Translations under genes and position numbers: made by a program
Part shown: in pieces, positions 18,970 to 28,189 of the stretch
Numbering within the stretch: position 1 is the first letter of the stretch
Layout of the letters: every line of letters starts with the position of its first letter
Notes under the pieces: model-generated
Databases searched by the model: none
What the model was told of the DNA's origin: nothing
Seen by the model: only the letters and a program-made list of their open reading frames with translations
Source of the DNA: Acinetobacter gerneri DSM 14967 = CIP 107464 = MTCC 9824
GTDB lineage: Bacteria; Pseudomonadota; Gammaproteobacteria; Pseudomonadales; Moraxellaceae
Assembly (NCBI RefSeq): GCF_000368565.1
Contig: NZ_KB849549.1
Location: 186,001-250,000 of the forward strand
Direction of reading: 5' to 3'
DNA length: 64,000 bases

Positions 18970-20088
18970 TTAACGTAATTTTAAAGTCATTAAGCCTAAA
19001 ACTACTAGCATAATCGTAATAATCCAGAAACGAATCACGACTTGAGTTTCACGCCAGCCTTTTTTCTCGTAATGATGATGCAATGGTGCCATCAAGAATA
19101 CACGCTTATTACGCATACGCAGTGAGCCGATTTGCAAGAATACAGAGATTGCTTCCACAACAAATACACCGCCCATGATCGCAAATACGATCTCTTGACG
19201 TACCATAACAGCGATAGTTCCGAGCATTGCACCAAGTGCAAGTGCGCCAACGTCCCCCATAAAGATTTGCGCTGGATGAGCGTTATACCAAAGGAATGCC
19301 AAGCCTGCACCAATCATTGCCGAACAGATAATGACGAGTTCAGAAGTGTATTTTACATATGGAATATGCAAATAACTCGCAAAACGAATATCACCTGCCA
19401 AGTATGCAAAGACACCTAGACCCGCTGCAACCAATACGATAGGCATGATTGCCAAGCCGTCTAAGCCATCCGTTAAGTTCACGGCATTTGAAGCACCATT
19501 AATCACCAAATAAGTGAAAATGATAAAGCCGATACCCAATGGAATTGCAGATAATGGAATACTCAAATGTTTAAAAAATGGAATCAACAGATCCAACATA
19601 TTTGAGGTATACACAGGGTTCGGTTGGTGTACTGCAATCACATACAGTGCAATACCTGCGCCCAATGAACCGATAGAAGTCCAGAAAAATTTCTTTTTGG
19701 CTGGTAATCCTGCGTTGTCTTTATAACGGATTTTAATCCAGTCATCAGCCCAACCTACAGCACCAAAAATCACCATCACAGCCAGCACAATCCAAACATA
19801 AGGATTGGACAAATCTGCCCAGAGCAAGGTACTAATCCCGATTGAGAGCAGAATCAAAATCCCGCCCATGGTTGGCGTACCCATCTTTTTCGCATGGTTT
19901 TCAGGAGCATAAGAACTCACTGCCTGTCCATATTTTAAAGCTTGTAGCTTACGAATCATGACTGGACCAAGAACCAAACCTATCGTCAGTGAAGTCAAGA
20001 CACTGAGTAAAGCACGTAAAGATAAGTATCGAACAACCTGAAACGTGCTGTTATAGCCCGCCAAATGTTCAAATAACCATAACAGCAT
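18970..20088 (-). CDS. mraY: Phospho-N-acetylmuramoyl-pentapeptide transferase
   Basis: MraY moves phospho-MurNAc-pentapeptide from UDP to undecaprenyl phosphate, giving lipid I. The 372-residue protein is highly hydrophobic with about ten membrane segments. It carries family motifs GTPTMGGILIL, AGWADDW-like FGAVGWADDWIK, NLTDGLDGLA and the C-terminal PLHHHYE. Catalytic aspartates are present. The start codon directly follows the murF stop (no gap), so the two are likely coupled. Confidence 0.97.
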   Translation of the reverse strand: MLLWLFEHLAGYNSTFQVVRYLSLRALLSVLTSLTIGLVLGPVMIRKLQALKYGQAVSSYAPENHAKKMGTPTMGGILILLSIGISTLLWADLSNPYVWIVLAVMVIFGAVGWADDWIKIRYKDNAGLPAKKKFFWTSIGSLGAGIALYVIAVHQPNPVYTSNMLDLLIPFFKHLSIPLSAIPLGIGFIIFTYLVINGASNAVNLTDGLDGLAIMPIVLVAAGLGVFAYLAGDIRFASYLHIPYVKYTSELVIICSAMIGAGLAFLWYNAHPAQIFMGDVGALALGAMLGTIAVMVRQEIVFAIMGGVFVVEAISVFLQIGSLRMRNKRVFLMAPLHHHYEKKGWRETQVVIRFWIITIMLVVLGLMTLKLR

Positions 20089-21483
20089 TTAAAGTTTCTC
20101 CATCAAATCAGCCATCAACGTTTCCATATGGGTATAACGAGAACCCTTAAAGAGGAAACTCATAGACTGGGGTTGATGTTGTTGAACTAAATTGAGTAAA
20201 TAAGATAACGCCTCTGCTTGTGTTGCAAAAGCTTTGAGTTTGTCTGACGATGCACCTTGTGCAGTTGAATCCGCAAATTCACCAACAGCGATCACATAAT
20301 CTATCGTTAATTTTACCACATCACGTCCTAAATCGTGATGTTCCTGACGACTGCTCTCGCCTAGCTCACCGATGTCACCCATCAACATGACTTTAATGCC
20401 TTGTTGCTGTGTTAAAACTTCAGCAGCAGCGCGCATGGAAGCTGGATTGGCGTTATAGGTATCATCAATGAAAAGATATTGATCTTTCTTGATAAAATTC
20501 AAACGCCCTTTAGCACCAATCGCATGTTCCAAACCTTGTACGATCTCATCCAAATGCACGCCAATCGCCAGTGCAAATGCAGTCGCAGCTTCAGCATTAT
20601 GCACATTATGCAAACCCGCAAATGGCAGATTCACATCACGAACACCTTCAGGAGTGTGGATTTTAAATTGGGCAGATTGTGGGTGTAATTGCACATCTGT
20701 TGCAAAAACATCACCACCTTCACCAAAACTTAAGACTTTTTCTGTCTCTACCGCTTGGCGAATCTCAGCAGTAAAATCATCATGAGCTGGCACAATCGAG
20801 GTGCCTTGTGCATCAATATGACGGTAAATTTCTGATTTGGCGCGGCAAATACCATCACGCCCACCAAACTCACCCAAATGTGCAGTCCCGATATTTAAAA
20901 TCCCTGCGACATGAGGCTGAACCAGATTTGAAGTGTAGTCAATTTCACCTTTATGACTTGCTCCCAACTCCATCACAGCATATTGATGCTCAGGACGAAG
21001 TTCCAACAACATCATCGGCACACCCAAATCATTATTGAGATTACCGCGAGTGATTAAGGTCGGTGCTAAACCAGATAAAATACTGCCTAACATTTCTTTA
21101 GTGGTGGTTTTACCGCTACTACCTGTCAATGCCAATACTTTTAGATCTTGACATTGAGCACGGCGATAAGCCCCCAAATGACCCAGTGCCAAACGAGTGT
21201 CGGCAACGACTAACTGACAAAGATCTGCTTCTACAGGATGATCTACGATTGCAACCTGACAGCCAGCTTGAGCAACTTGCGCAATAAAATTGTGCGCATC
21301 AAAACGTTCGCCCTTGAGTGCCAAAAATGCATCGCCTTTTTCAGCATCACGTGAATCTGTCAAGATTCGTTTAATTTCACCATCGGGCACCCGATCTTGG
21401 TACCAATAGCCCTGTGTTGCTTCCATCAACTGTGTCGCTGTCCATGGCTCTAGTGCTACTGTACTGGTGGTAGAGGTATGCAT
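20089..21483 (-). CDS. murF: UDP-MurNAc-tripeptide:D-Ala-D-Ala ligase
   Basis: MurF adds D-Ala-D-Ala to UDP-MurNAc-tripeptide with ATP. The 464-residue protein shows the N-terminal uridine-binding region (ILTDSRDAEKGDAFLAL), the P-loop LTGSSGKTTTKEML, the Mur-ligase motif ELGASHKGEI and the C-terminal DDTYNANPASM signature. It lies 9 bp after murE and abuts mraY. Confidence 0.97.
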   Translation of the reverse strand: MHTSTTSTVALEPWTATQLMEATQGYWYQDRVPDGEIKRILTDSRDAEKGDAFLALKGERFDAHNFIAQVAQAGCQVAIVDHPVEADLCQLVVADTRLALGHLGAYRRAQCQDLKVLALTGSSGKTTTKEMLGSILSGLAPTLITRGNLNNDLGVPMMLLELRPEHQYAVMELGASHKGEIDYTSNLVQPHVAGILNIGTAHLGEFGGRDGICRAKSEIYRHIDAQGTSIVPAHDDFTAEIRQAVETEKVLSFGEGGDVFATDVQLHPQSAQFKIHTPEGVRDVNLPFAGLHNVHNAEAATAFALAIGVHLDEIVQGLEHAIGAKGRLNFIKKDQYLFIDDTYNANPASMRAAAEVLTQQQGIKVMLMGDIGELGESSRQEHHDLGRDVVKLTIDYVIAVGEFADSTAQGASSDKLKAFATQAEALSYLLNLVQQHQPQSMSFLFKGSRYTHMETLMADLMEKL

Positions 21484-21492
21484 CTTTTTTTC

Positions 21493-22986
21493 CTATTGAG
21501 CAGGATATGCGGAATTTGGTTTATGATGAAGTGTATCGATAGCCGATTGCACTTCAACAACATCATCAAACCAATGGCGTACGCCATCAATTTCTTGATA
21601 ATTTTCATGTCCCTTGCCTGCGATAACAACGATATCGCCAGACTGGGCATTTTTTACAACATCTTTAATCGCTTCACGACGATCATGAATTTCTTTGACT
21701 TTATGATCTTCAAACTTTATGCCTTGTTTCATATCGGCAAAAATTTGTTCAGGGTTTTCAGTTCGTGGATTGTCTGTTGTTAAGACCACGATATCCGCAT
21801 GATCAAGGGCAGCTTGTGTCATCAAAGGTCGTTTGCCTCGATCACGATCACCACCGCAACCAAATACTGCCCAAAGCTGATTGGAAGTATGACGCTTAAG
21901 CGTTTTTAATACTTGAATCAAAGCATCAGGCGTATGTGCATAGTCCACTACAAATAGACGCTCGCCGTCACGGATCACTTGCATTCGACCTGGCGCACCT
22001 TTGAGCTGTGGTACGAGGTTGATCAAAAGCTGTAATTCAAAACCAGCTTGTTCAGCAACGATCAAACTTGCTACAAGGTTTTCAATATTGAAATGTCCGA
22101 GCAATGGGCTTATCACTTCAAACTCACCTTTAGGTGTTTTAAGTCTAAATGTGGCACCTGAAATGCTATATTTGATAGCAAAGACTTGATAATCAGCAGC
22201 TTTTGAAGTCGAATAAGTCAAAATTCGAGGATGAGCAGGATTGCTACTCGCTGCATCCAACATCACTGTGGCATGTTCATCATCGACATTGATGACCGCA
22301 ACTTTTAAAGTCGGAAATTTAAATAAACGAGATTTTGCTTCAGCATAGGCTTCAAGCGTTCCGTGATAGTCCAAATGATCACGACTCAAATTGCTATAGG
22401 CTGCAATTTCGATATCGACACCATTTAAACGACCTTGTTCTAAACCATGTGAACTGGCTTCAATTGAAGCAAATTCAGCACCTTGTTTAGCAAAATCATG
22501 CAATAAATTTTGTAAATGTACCGCATCCAATGTGGTATGCGATGAAGCTTGCAAATCAGGTAAAATTCCATTGCCTGTCGTCCCCATGACAGCACAACGT
22601 TTGCCTTGTAATGCCAACAATTCGGCAACCAAACGTGAAATAGTGGTTTTACCGTTAGTACCAGTCACAGCCAAAACACGAGCAGGCGTCACAGGATCTG
22701 CTTTTGCCAAATAAAGCTTTTGCCACTGCCCCATTTGATGACGAACATCTGTGCAAACCAATGCATTTTCCAGCCCCAAATCAGACTCAGAAATAATAGC
22801 AAGCGCACCTTTTTCAATGGCAGACAAAGCAAATTGCAGTGTTTTTTCAGGCTGAGTATAGCTATTTAGGGCAATAAAAATTTGCCCATTTTCAACATAA
22901 CGACTATCTAAACAAAAACCATTAAATGGTTGATTTGCCCAAGGCAGGTCGTTTGCAATTGGGTCGATGTCTTGGAAATTTAACAT
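21493..22986 (-). CDS. murE: UDP-MurNAc-L-Ala-D-Glu:meso-diaminopimelate ligase
   Basis: MurE adds the third residue of the stem peptide. The 497-residue protein carries the P-loop VTGTNGKTTISRL, the carbamylated-lysine region (YAEAKSRLF) and a DNPR motif (TTDNPRTENP). DNPR is the recognised marker for meso-diaminopimelate rather than lysine specificity, as expected for a Gram-negative. The start has little spacer after ftsI (17 bp). The C-terminal tail after VEVQSAID is slightly long. Confidence 0.97.
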   Translation of the reverse strand: MLNFQDIDPIANDLPWANQPFNGFCLDSRYVENGQIFIALNSYTQPEKTLQFALSAIEKGALAIISESDLGLENALVCTDVRHQMGQWQKLYLAKADPVTPARVLAVTGTNGKTTISRLVAELLALQGKRCAVMGTTGNGILPDLQASSHTTLDAVHLQNLLHDFAKQGAEFASIEASSHGLEQGRLNGVDIEIAAYSNLSRDHLDYHGTLEAYAEAKSRLFKFPTLKVAVINVDDEHATVMLDAASSNPAHPRILTYSTSKAADYQVFAIKYSISGATFRLKTPKGEFEVISPLLGHFNIENLVASLIVAEQAGFELQLLINLVPQLKGAPGRMQVIRDGERLFVVDYAHTPDALIQVLKTLKRHTSNQLWAVFGCGGDRDRGKRPLMTQAALDHADIVVLTTDNPRTENPEQIFADMKQGIKFEDHKVKEIHDRREAIKDVVKNAQSGDIVVIAGKGHENYQEIDGVRHWFDDVVEVQSAIDTLHHKPNSAYPAQ

Positions 22987-23003
22987 TTTATTTTACCTAT
23001 CGA

Positions 23004-24821
23004 CTATTTTTGTGCAGTTAAAGGTTTATCTAAAGGCACATTCATCAAGCGTAAAGATTCTTGCATGATATGTGCAAATACAGGTGCAGCAACGACACCA
23101 CCGTAGTAAGAGCCACGAGGATTTTCGACCACCACAATAATCGCAAGACGTGGATTACTGATCGGCGCAATCCCTGCAAATAAAGCACGATATTCAGTAC
23201 TAGAATAACCACGATGGTCAGGACGCAACTTATGCGCTGTACCTGTTTTACCACCTACACGATATCCCGGAATCGTAGATAAAGTTGCAGTTCCCCCCGG
23301 CATCGTTACTTGTTCAAGCATCAATGCAACATCGTCAGCAATTTTTGGCGCGACCACTTGCTCACCTTTTGGTGGAGCATCCAATTTATACAAACTTAAG
23401 TCATGCTTGATCCCATGATTGGCGAGCATGGCATAACCTTGAGCCAATTGCAGCATGGTCGTGTTGATACCATAACCATACGCCATCGTACCAATCTGTG
23501 ACACGTGCCAAAGTGAAGGCGGCAAGATCAATCCCGGACTTTCCCCAGGGAAGCGAACCGCTGAACGTTGACCAAAACCAATACGTTTTAAGAATGTTGG
23601 TAAAGTTGAATATGGCATTGAAAGTGCAATTTTAGCAGCACCTACGTTAGATGATTTAATGATTACACCCGTAACCGTCAATGCACCATAATTGTGTGTA
23701 TCACGAATCAAGTGATTACCAATTACCATCGACCCCGGACTAGTGTTGATAATGGTATTTGGTGTGTATTTACCACTTTCAAGACCAGCAGCAACTGTAA
23801 ATGGTTTCATGGTTGAGCCTGGCTCAAACATATCAATCGCGCCACGGTTACGCATGGCATCTTTATTTTTTAGACCATCTTTATCATTTGGATTATAAGA
23901 AGGCCAACTTGACATGGCTAAAATTTCACCCGTTTTTACATCAACAGCAATCGCTGATGCAGAACGGGCATTATTGGCAACACCTACTGCGGTCAATTCA
24001 CGGTACATGATGTATTGCAAACGAGAGTCAATACTCAAGGTCACGTTTTGACCAGGTTGCATTTCTTTAATGACTTCAGGAACTTTGATACGGTTCCCGT
24101 GTTTATCACGAACAATTTTTTGCTCGCCATCAACGCCCGCAAGCTCTTTGTTCAGCTTCATTTCCAAGCCTTCAATCCCTGTACCATCGTTATTGGTCAA
24201 ACCAATAATTTGAGCATTCGGTTGAGGCTGCGGATAGTAACGCTTATAACTGGTTTCAGTATAAACCCCAGCGAAATTGCGTTTGATAATTAAATCAGCT
24301 TGTGGTGGTGGTACTTCTTTTTTCAAAACCAAATAACGTGAACGAGGACGATCATTCATTTGTTTTTTAAATGCTGCTCGATCCAAGCCGACCATATCTG
24401 CAAGTTCATCTAGGCTTAGATTTTTATCTGTCAATTGACGTTTTAATTTTCGGCTATTTGGCTCTTCTTTAAGTTGATTTAAAACATCCTGATTTTCTTG
24501 TTTAGTTTCAAAATAATCACGAGGATCAATAATAATGGTCATGACTGGCGTACTAATCGCCAAAGGCACACCATGACGATCACTGATCACGCCACGCATG
24601 GCTTTAATTTTTTCAGTTCTTAAAATCTTGGCATTGGCTTTATTTTGCAAAAAGTCTTTATTGATCACTTGCACATAAAATGCCCGTGCAATCAATATCA
24701 CAAAACATAAAAGGACCACGCCCCACATCAAATAAAAACGCCACATATCCAAAGCTAAAGAAGGTCTTTGGCTAATCGATTGTTGCTTTTTGCGCGGTTG
24801 CTTAATTCGCTTTTCTACCAT
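23004..24821 (-). CDS. ftsI: Penicillin-binding protein 3, septal transpeptidase FtsI
   Basis: This is the class B PBP that cross-links septal peptidoglycan with FtsW. The 605-residue protein has a basic cytoplasmic tail, a single membrane helix (about 30-50, FYLMWGVVLLCFVILIARAF), a pedestal domain with RGVISDRHG, and a transpeptidase domain. That domain has STMK (FEPGSTMKPF), SSN (KSSNVGAAK) and KTG (VGGKTGTAHK). All catalytic residues are intact. It is a main beta-lactam target in Acinetobacter. Confidence 0.97.
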   Translation of the reverse strand: MVEKRIKQPRKKQQSISQRPSLALDMWRFYLMWGVVLLCFVILIARAFYVQVINKDFLQNKANAKILRTEKIKAMRGVISDRHGVPLAISTPVMTIIIDPRDYFETKQENQDVLNQLKEEPNSRKLKRQLTDKNLSLDELADMVGLDRAAFKKQMNDRPRSRYLVLKKEVPPPQADLIIKRNFAGVYTETSYKRYYPQPQPNAQIIGLTNNDGTGIEGLEMKLNKELAGVDGEQKIVRDKHGNRIKVPEVIKEMQPGQNVTLSIDSRLQYIMYRELTAVGVANNARSASAIAVDVKTGEILAMSSWPSYNPNDKDGLKNKDAMRNRGAIDMFEPGSTMKPFTVAAGLESGKYTPNTIINTSPGSMVIGNHLIRDTHNYGALTVTGVIIKSSNVGAAKIALSMPYSTLPTFLKRIGFGQRSAVRFPGESPGLILPPSLWHVSQIGTMAYGYGINTTMLQLAQGYAMLANHGIKHDLSLYKLDAPPKGEQVVAPKIADDVALMLEQVTMPGGTATLSTIPGYRVGGKTGTAHKLRPDHRGYSSTEYRALFAGIAPISNPRLAIIVVVENPRGSYYGGVVAAPVFAHIMQESLRLMNVPLDKPLTAQK

Positions 24822-24834
24822 GATACAGCGTGCC

Positions 24835-25194
24835 TTAATGTTTTTGTTCTGAAGTTTGAGGTAAAGAAATCACTACAGTCTGATTGGCTGGAGGTGAATA
24901 CATGCGTAACTGAGTCACTGCACGAGTACCGATTTGTGCAGTCGCTCCAAAGGTTTGTTGCTCGATCAGCAAACGCCCCCATTCTGCATTGATATCATTT
25001 TTTTCACGCATGAATGAATTCAGCTGTCTAAAATCATTTCGATACTCAAAGACTTGAAATACCACCATCATTGCACTAATAAAAACCATAGCAATCAAAA
25101 TCGCATAAGCAGCCACTCGCTTATGCCCGATTCTGTTTTTAGGAGACTCTTGGGCAACTTCTTCGGTATTGTCCTGCAATGTTTCTGTTTTCAT
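24835..25194 (-). CDS. ftsL: Cell division protein FtsL
   Basis: This 119-residue bitopic protein has a membrane helix at about 29-48 (VAAYAILIAMVFISAMMVV). A short leucine/hydrophobic coiled coil follows, with the family phrase INAEWGRLLIEQQTFG. FtsL forms the FtsQLB subcomplex that activates septal synthesis. Its first base overlaps the rsmH stop by one, and ftsI follows after 13 bp. Identification rests on position, topology and the EWGRLLIEQ motif. Confidence 0.93.
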   Translation of the reverse strand: MKTETLQDNTEEVAQESPKNRIGHKRVAAYAILIAMVFISAMMVVFQVFEYRNDFRQLNSFMREKNDINAEWGRLLIEQQTFGATAQIGTRAVTQLRMYSPPANQTVVISLPQTSEQKH

Positions 25195-26117
25195 TATGCG
25201 CCTTTATTCTCTAAGCGTTCAGCAACTCTAAGCCACGCACTACGTGAGCGAGGGTTAGCACGTACTTCTTCTTCACTGGCACGAATACGTGAGATTTTTT
25301 TAAGTCGACGTGTATCCACTGGCTTTGTTGGCATGCCCCAACCTGTATCTTCAGCCAAGGTCGATTCTTTTTGGATAAATTGTTTAATAATACGATCTTC
25401 TAAAGAATGGAAGCTGATCACCGCCAAACGCCCTTCAGGTTTCAATATTTCTACAGCTTGCGGCAAAAATACATCGATATCATCTAGTTCTTTGTTAATG
25501 GCAATACGAATCGCTTGGAAAGTTCGTGTTGCAGCATGCTTATTTTTTTCCCATTTAGGATGGGCAACTTTCACGATTTCAGCCAATTGAGCAGTTGTTT
25601 CGATATAACCTGCTTGCTTAATCGCTCTGGCAATACGGCGGCTATAACGCTCTTCACCATATTTAAAAATGACATTTGCCAAATCTTCTTCAGCGATATC
25701 CACCAACCATTCAGCCGCAGTTTGACCTTGCGAATTATCCATACGCATATCTAAAGGTCCATCGTGCATAAAACTAAATCCACGATCTGCCTGATCAAGT
25801 TGCGGAGATGACACGCCCAAATCTGCCATCACCCCATCGACTGTTTCTATCTCTAATTTATGCATTTCATCTAATAAATCAGCAAAACTTGCATGAATAA
25901 TTTTAAATCGAGAATCTTCTTTCTCTAATTCATAAGCCACTGCTAATGCTTGAGGATCTTTATCAAAGGCGTAAACGCGAGCATTTTCGTCTAATTTCGA
26001 CAAAAGTAAGCGTGTGTGTCCCCCACGCCCAAATGTCCCATCGACATAAACACCTGTATTGCGATCTGCCAATAACGCATCAACAGTTTCATTGAGTAAT
26101 ACCGAAATATGAGACAT
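25194..26117 (-). CDS. rsmH: 16S rRNA (cytosine-1402-N4)-methyltransferase
   Basis: RsmH (MraW) methylates N4 of C1402 in the 16S rRNA P-site. The 307-residue protein begins SHISVLLNETVDAL and has the SAM motif DGTFGRGGHTRLLL, then DLGVSSPQLDQADRGFSF and the C-terminal ISFHSLEDRIIKQF. It is the first gene of the dcw fragment here; mraZ, usually just upstream, is absent. A 258-bp spacer with the promoter separates it from the divergent small gene. Confidence 0.97.
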   Translation of the reverse strand: MSHISVLLNETVDALLADRNTGVYVDGTFGRGGHTRLLLSKLDENARVYAFDKDPQALAVAYELEKEDSRFKIIHASFADLLDEMHKLEIETVDGVMADLGVSSPQLDQADRGFSFMHDGPLDMRMDNSQGQTAAEWLVDIAEEDLANVIFKYGEERYSRRIARAIKQAGYIETTAQLAEIVKVAHPKWEKNKHAATRTFQAIRIAINKELDDIDVFLPQAVEILKPEGRLAVISFHSLEDRIIKQFIQKESTLAEDTGWGMPTKPVDTRRLKKISRIRASEEEVRANPRSRSAWLRVAERLENKGA

Positions 26118-26375
26118 AAAAACAAGTTCAATTCATTCAAAAATGTAACTGCACATTATTACCTTGTTTTTAAAAAGCTCCAAACGACTTTTTGTAGGGA
26201 AATATTACTTTTCATAGAGAAAACCGTTTTTAACGCATTTAAAACAAAGAAAGATTGCACTTCGGCAAATTTGGAACTTATATTGCGATTGTCAGTCAAG
26301 AAAATTGAGCCTGTAAAGCATTCGTTCTGCAACCTCATCAACACATCAAAATCTTCAACTTAAGTCCAAATAACC

Positions 26376-26717
26376 ATGCAAAAACCTGCTTTGATTTTCG
26401 GAATATTCAGCCTCATTATTATCGCTGTATTTTTTTACTGGCAAAATACCCCAAACAGTCAAGATCGACGTAAACATCAAGCCATTTTTTGCAATGTCAT
26501 CCGTCAACCAAATACTGTTTTGCAGTCCGAGGCATTATTTGAATCTTTTGCATTTTATTTTAATAACAGCACGCCAACGTATGCCTACCATAAACCTAAA
26601 TTTTATCAAAATTACGCACATAAATTGGTTGAACGTTATTTAAATGAATTTCCACAAAATCAATTGAAAGCGCAGCAAAGTTTTGATCAATGTATGCTGA
26701 TCCTTGAAAAGGATTAA
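26376..26717 (+). CDS. Small single-pass membrane protein, function unknown
   Basis: This 113-residue protein has an N-terminal hydrophobic segment (residues 5-22, ALIFGIFSLIIIAVFFYW) that is an uncleaved anchor or signal sequence. A polar domain with two cysteines (Cys38 and Cys106) that could pair in the periplasm follows, containing YAYHKPKFYQNYAHKLVERYL. I do not recognise the family. It is divergent from rsmH. The length, anchor and composition suggest a real gene, although no strong ribosome-binding site is visible. Confidence 0.6.
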   Translation: MQKPALIFGIFSLIIIAVFFYWQNTPNSQDRRKHQAIFCNVIRQPNTVLQSEALFESFAFYFNNSTPTYAYHKPKFYQNYAHKLVERYLNEFPQNQLKAQQSFDQCMLILEKD

Positions 26718-26818
26718 ATACTGAATTTCTTAGAAGTTTTAAATTGATTATTTTGAGCAGAGTTTGAAGCGTATAATCTCACTCAAATAGTCAGCATCTA
26801 TGAAAATTTTACCATCAT

Positions 26819-26850
26819 AAAAAAGCCCTCTTCTTTTTAGAAAAGGGCTA
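26819..26850 (-). terminator. Intrinsic terminator after the first sbp gene
   Basis: Read leftward, an AGCCCT...AGGGCT hairpin with a short A-rich loop is followed by six T residues. It ends the sbp transcript about 60 bp past its stop. Confidence 0.88.
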
Positions 26851-26911
26851 GATAAGCACTTTGATTTAAAATGCCACATAAGTATTTTGCAGCATTCAAA
26901 ATCATTCGCGA

Positions 26912-27925
26912 TTAACGTTTTGAGTTATAGATCTGATCAAACACACCACCATTTACGAAGTGAGTTTGTTGCGCTTTTGCCCAACCGCCAAAAACTTCAT
27001 CAATGGTAAATGTTTTAAGTGTTGGAAATTGTGCTTGGTATTTTGCCAAAACTTGTGCATTACGAGGACGATAGAAATGACGAGCAGCCATATCTTGACC
27101 TAGTGGTGAATATAAATAGTTGATATAGCCTTTCGCTAACCATTTATTGCCATCTTTTTCGACATTTTTATCAACGATTGCAACAGAAGGCTCAGTCAAA
27201 ATCGACATAGACGGATAAACAATATCAAACTTATTACCTAAGCTTTTTTTGCTCATCAATGCTTCATTTTCCCAAGTCAAAAGCACATCGCCCATACCAC
27301 GTTCAGCAAAAGTCGTCATAGAAGCACGCGCTGCTGAGTCCATTACTTTGACATTGCCATACATTTTGCCGACAAAATCACGTGCTTTGGCATCATTACC
27401 GCCTGGTTGTTTCAAGGCATAACCCCACGCTGACAAATAGATCCAGCGAGGTAAACCACCTGTTTTTGGGTTTGGCGTTACGATTTGTACGCCCGGTTTA
27501 ACCAAATCACTCCAGTCTTTGATGTGTTTTGGGTTGCCTTTACGTACCATGAAAACGATGGTTGAAGTATAAGGTGCTGAGTTATGTGGAAATTGCTTTT
27601 GCCAATTTGGATTGATTTGACCAGATTTGACGATTTCATTGATATCGTTTGCCAAAGCCAAAGTCACAACATCTGCTTTTAAACCATCCACAACAGCACG
27701 GGCTTGTTTACCAGAACCGCCATGTGATTGTTTGAAATCAATCTTATTTCCTGTGCGTTTCAACCAATATGCGCCAAATGATTTGTTGAATTCATCGTAA
27801 AATTCACGTGTAGCATCATATGAAACATTGAGGAATTGGCGATCTGCCGCTTGCGCAGAATTTACAGTAAAAGCCAAACCAGTCGCGAGCAAAGTCGCGT
27901 TCAAAAACGTTTTGAACTTATTCAT
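26912..27925 (-). CDS. sbp: Sulfate-binding periplasmic protein, copy 1
   Basis: This ABC-transporter solute-binding protein for sulfate or thiosulfate has 337 residues from ATG 27925. A TTG two codons upstream is open but not preferred. A signal peptide ends at NSAQA. The mature start FLNVSYDATREFYDEFN and the binding-site segments SHGGSGKQARAV, NPKTGGLPRW and FAERGMGDVLLTWENEA define the Sbp/CysP family. It is very like the neighbouring copy (about two thirds or more identical by eye). No permease or ATPase gene is adjacent, so the CysTWA-type partners must lie elsewhere. Confidence 0.93.
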   Translation of the reverse strand: MNKFKTFLNATLLATGLAFTVNSAQAADRQFLNVSYDATREFYDEFNKSFGAYWLKRTGNKIDFKQSHGGSGKQARAVVDGLKADVVTLALANDINEIVKSGQINPNWQKQFPHNSAPYTSTIVFMVRKGNPKHIKDWSDLVKPGVQIVTPNPKTGGLPRWIYLSAWGYALKQPGGNDAKARDFVGKMYGNVKVMDSAARASMTTFAERGMGDVLLTWENEALMSKKSLGNKFDIVYPSMSILTEPSVAIVDKNVEKDGNKWLAKGYINYLYSPLGQDMAARHFYRPRNAQVLAKYQAQFPTLKTFTIDEVFGGWAKAQQTHFVNGGVFDQIYNSKR

Positions 27926-28114
27926 TTTCAATCAGTCAAAATATGTAATTAATTGTTGTCACTATATGAAAATTTGTGCAGATACGCAATTGAGTCATGC
28001 GTTGAATAGAATATAGTCAAAAATTGAAATTTTTATATTTATCTGTTTTTTATCATTATCTTAAAATTATCATTCTACATTTTTTATATATATCTTTTTA
28101 TGCAAAACTTATGA

Positions 28115-28144
28115 ATGAAACGAATAAAATTTTACCCGTTTCAT
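28115..28144. other. Hairpin between the two sbp genes
   Basis: An inverted repeat ATGAAACG (28115-28122) / CGTTTCAT (28137-28144) encloses a further AAAATTTT palindrome. It lies about 45 bp beyond the stop of the second sbp gene. The following T run is poor, so it may be a weak terminator or an mRNA-stabilising structure for the upstream gene. Confidence 0.4.
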
Positions 28145-28189
28145 GATTTTTCTGATTTAGCTTGAGATTTTTATTTTTAAACTACTTCA

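Noticed and set aside
25054..25590. 178-codon frame opposite ftsL and rsmH
   Set aside because: Antisense to two certain genes, without motif or ribosome-binding site.
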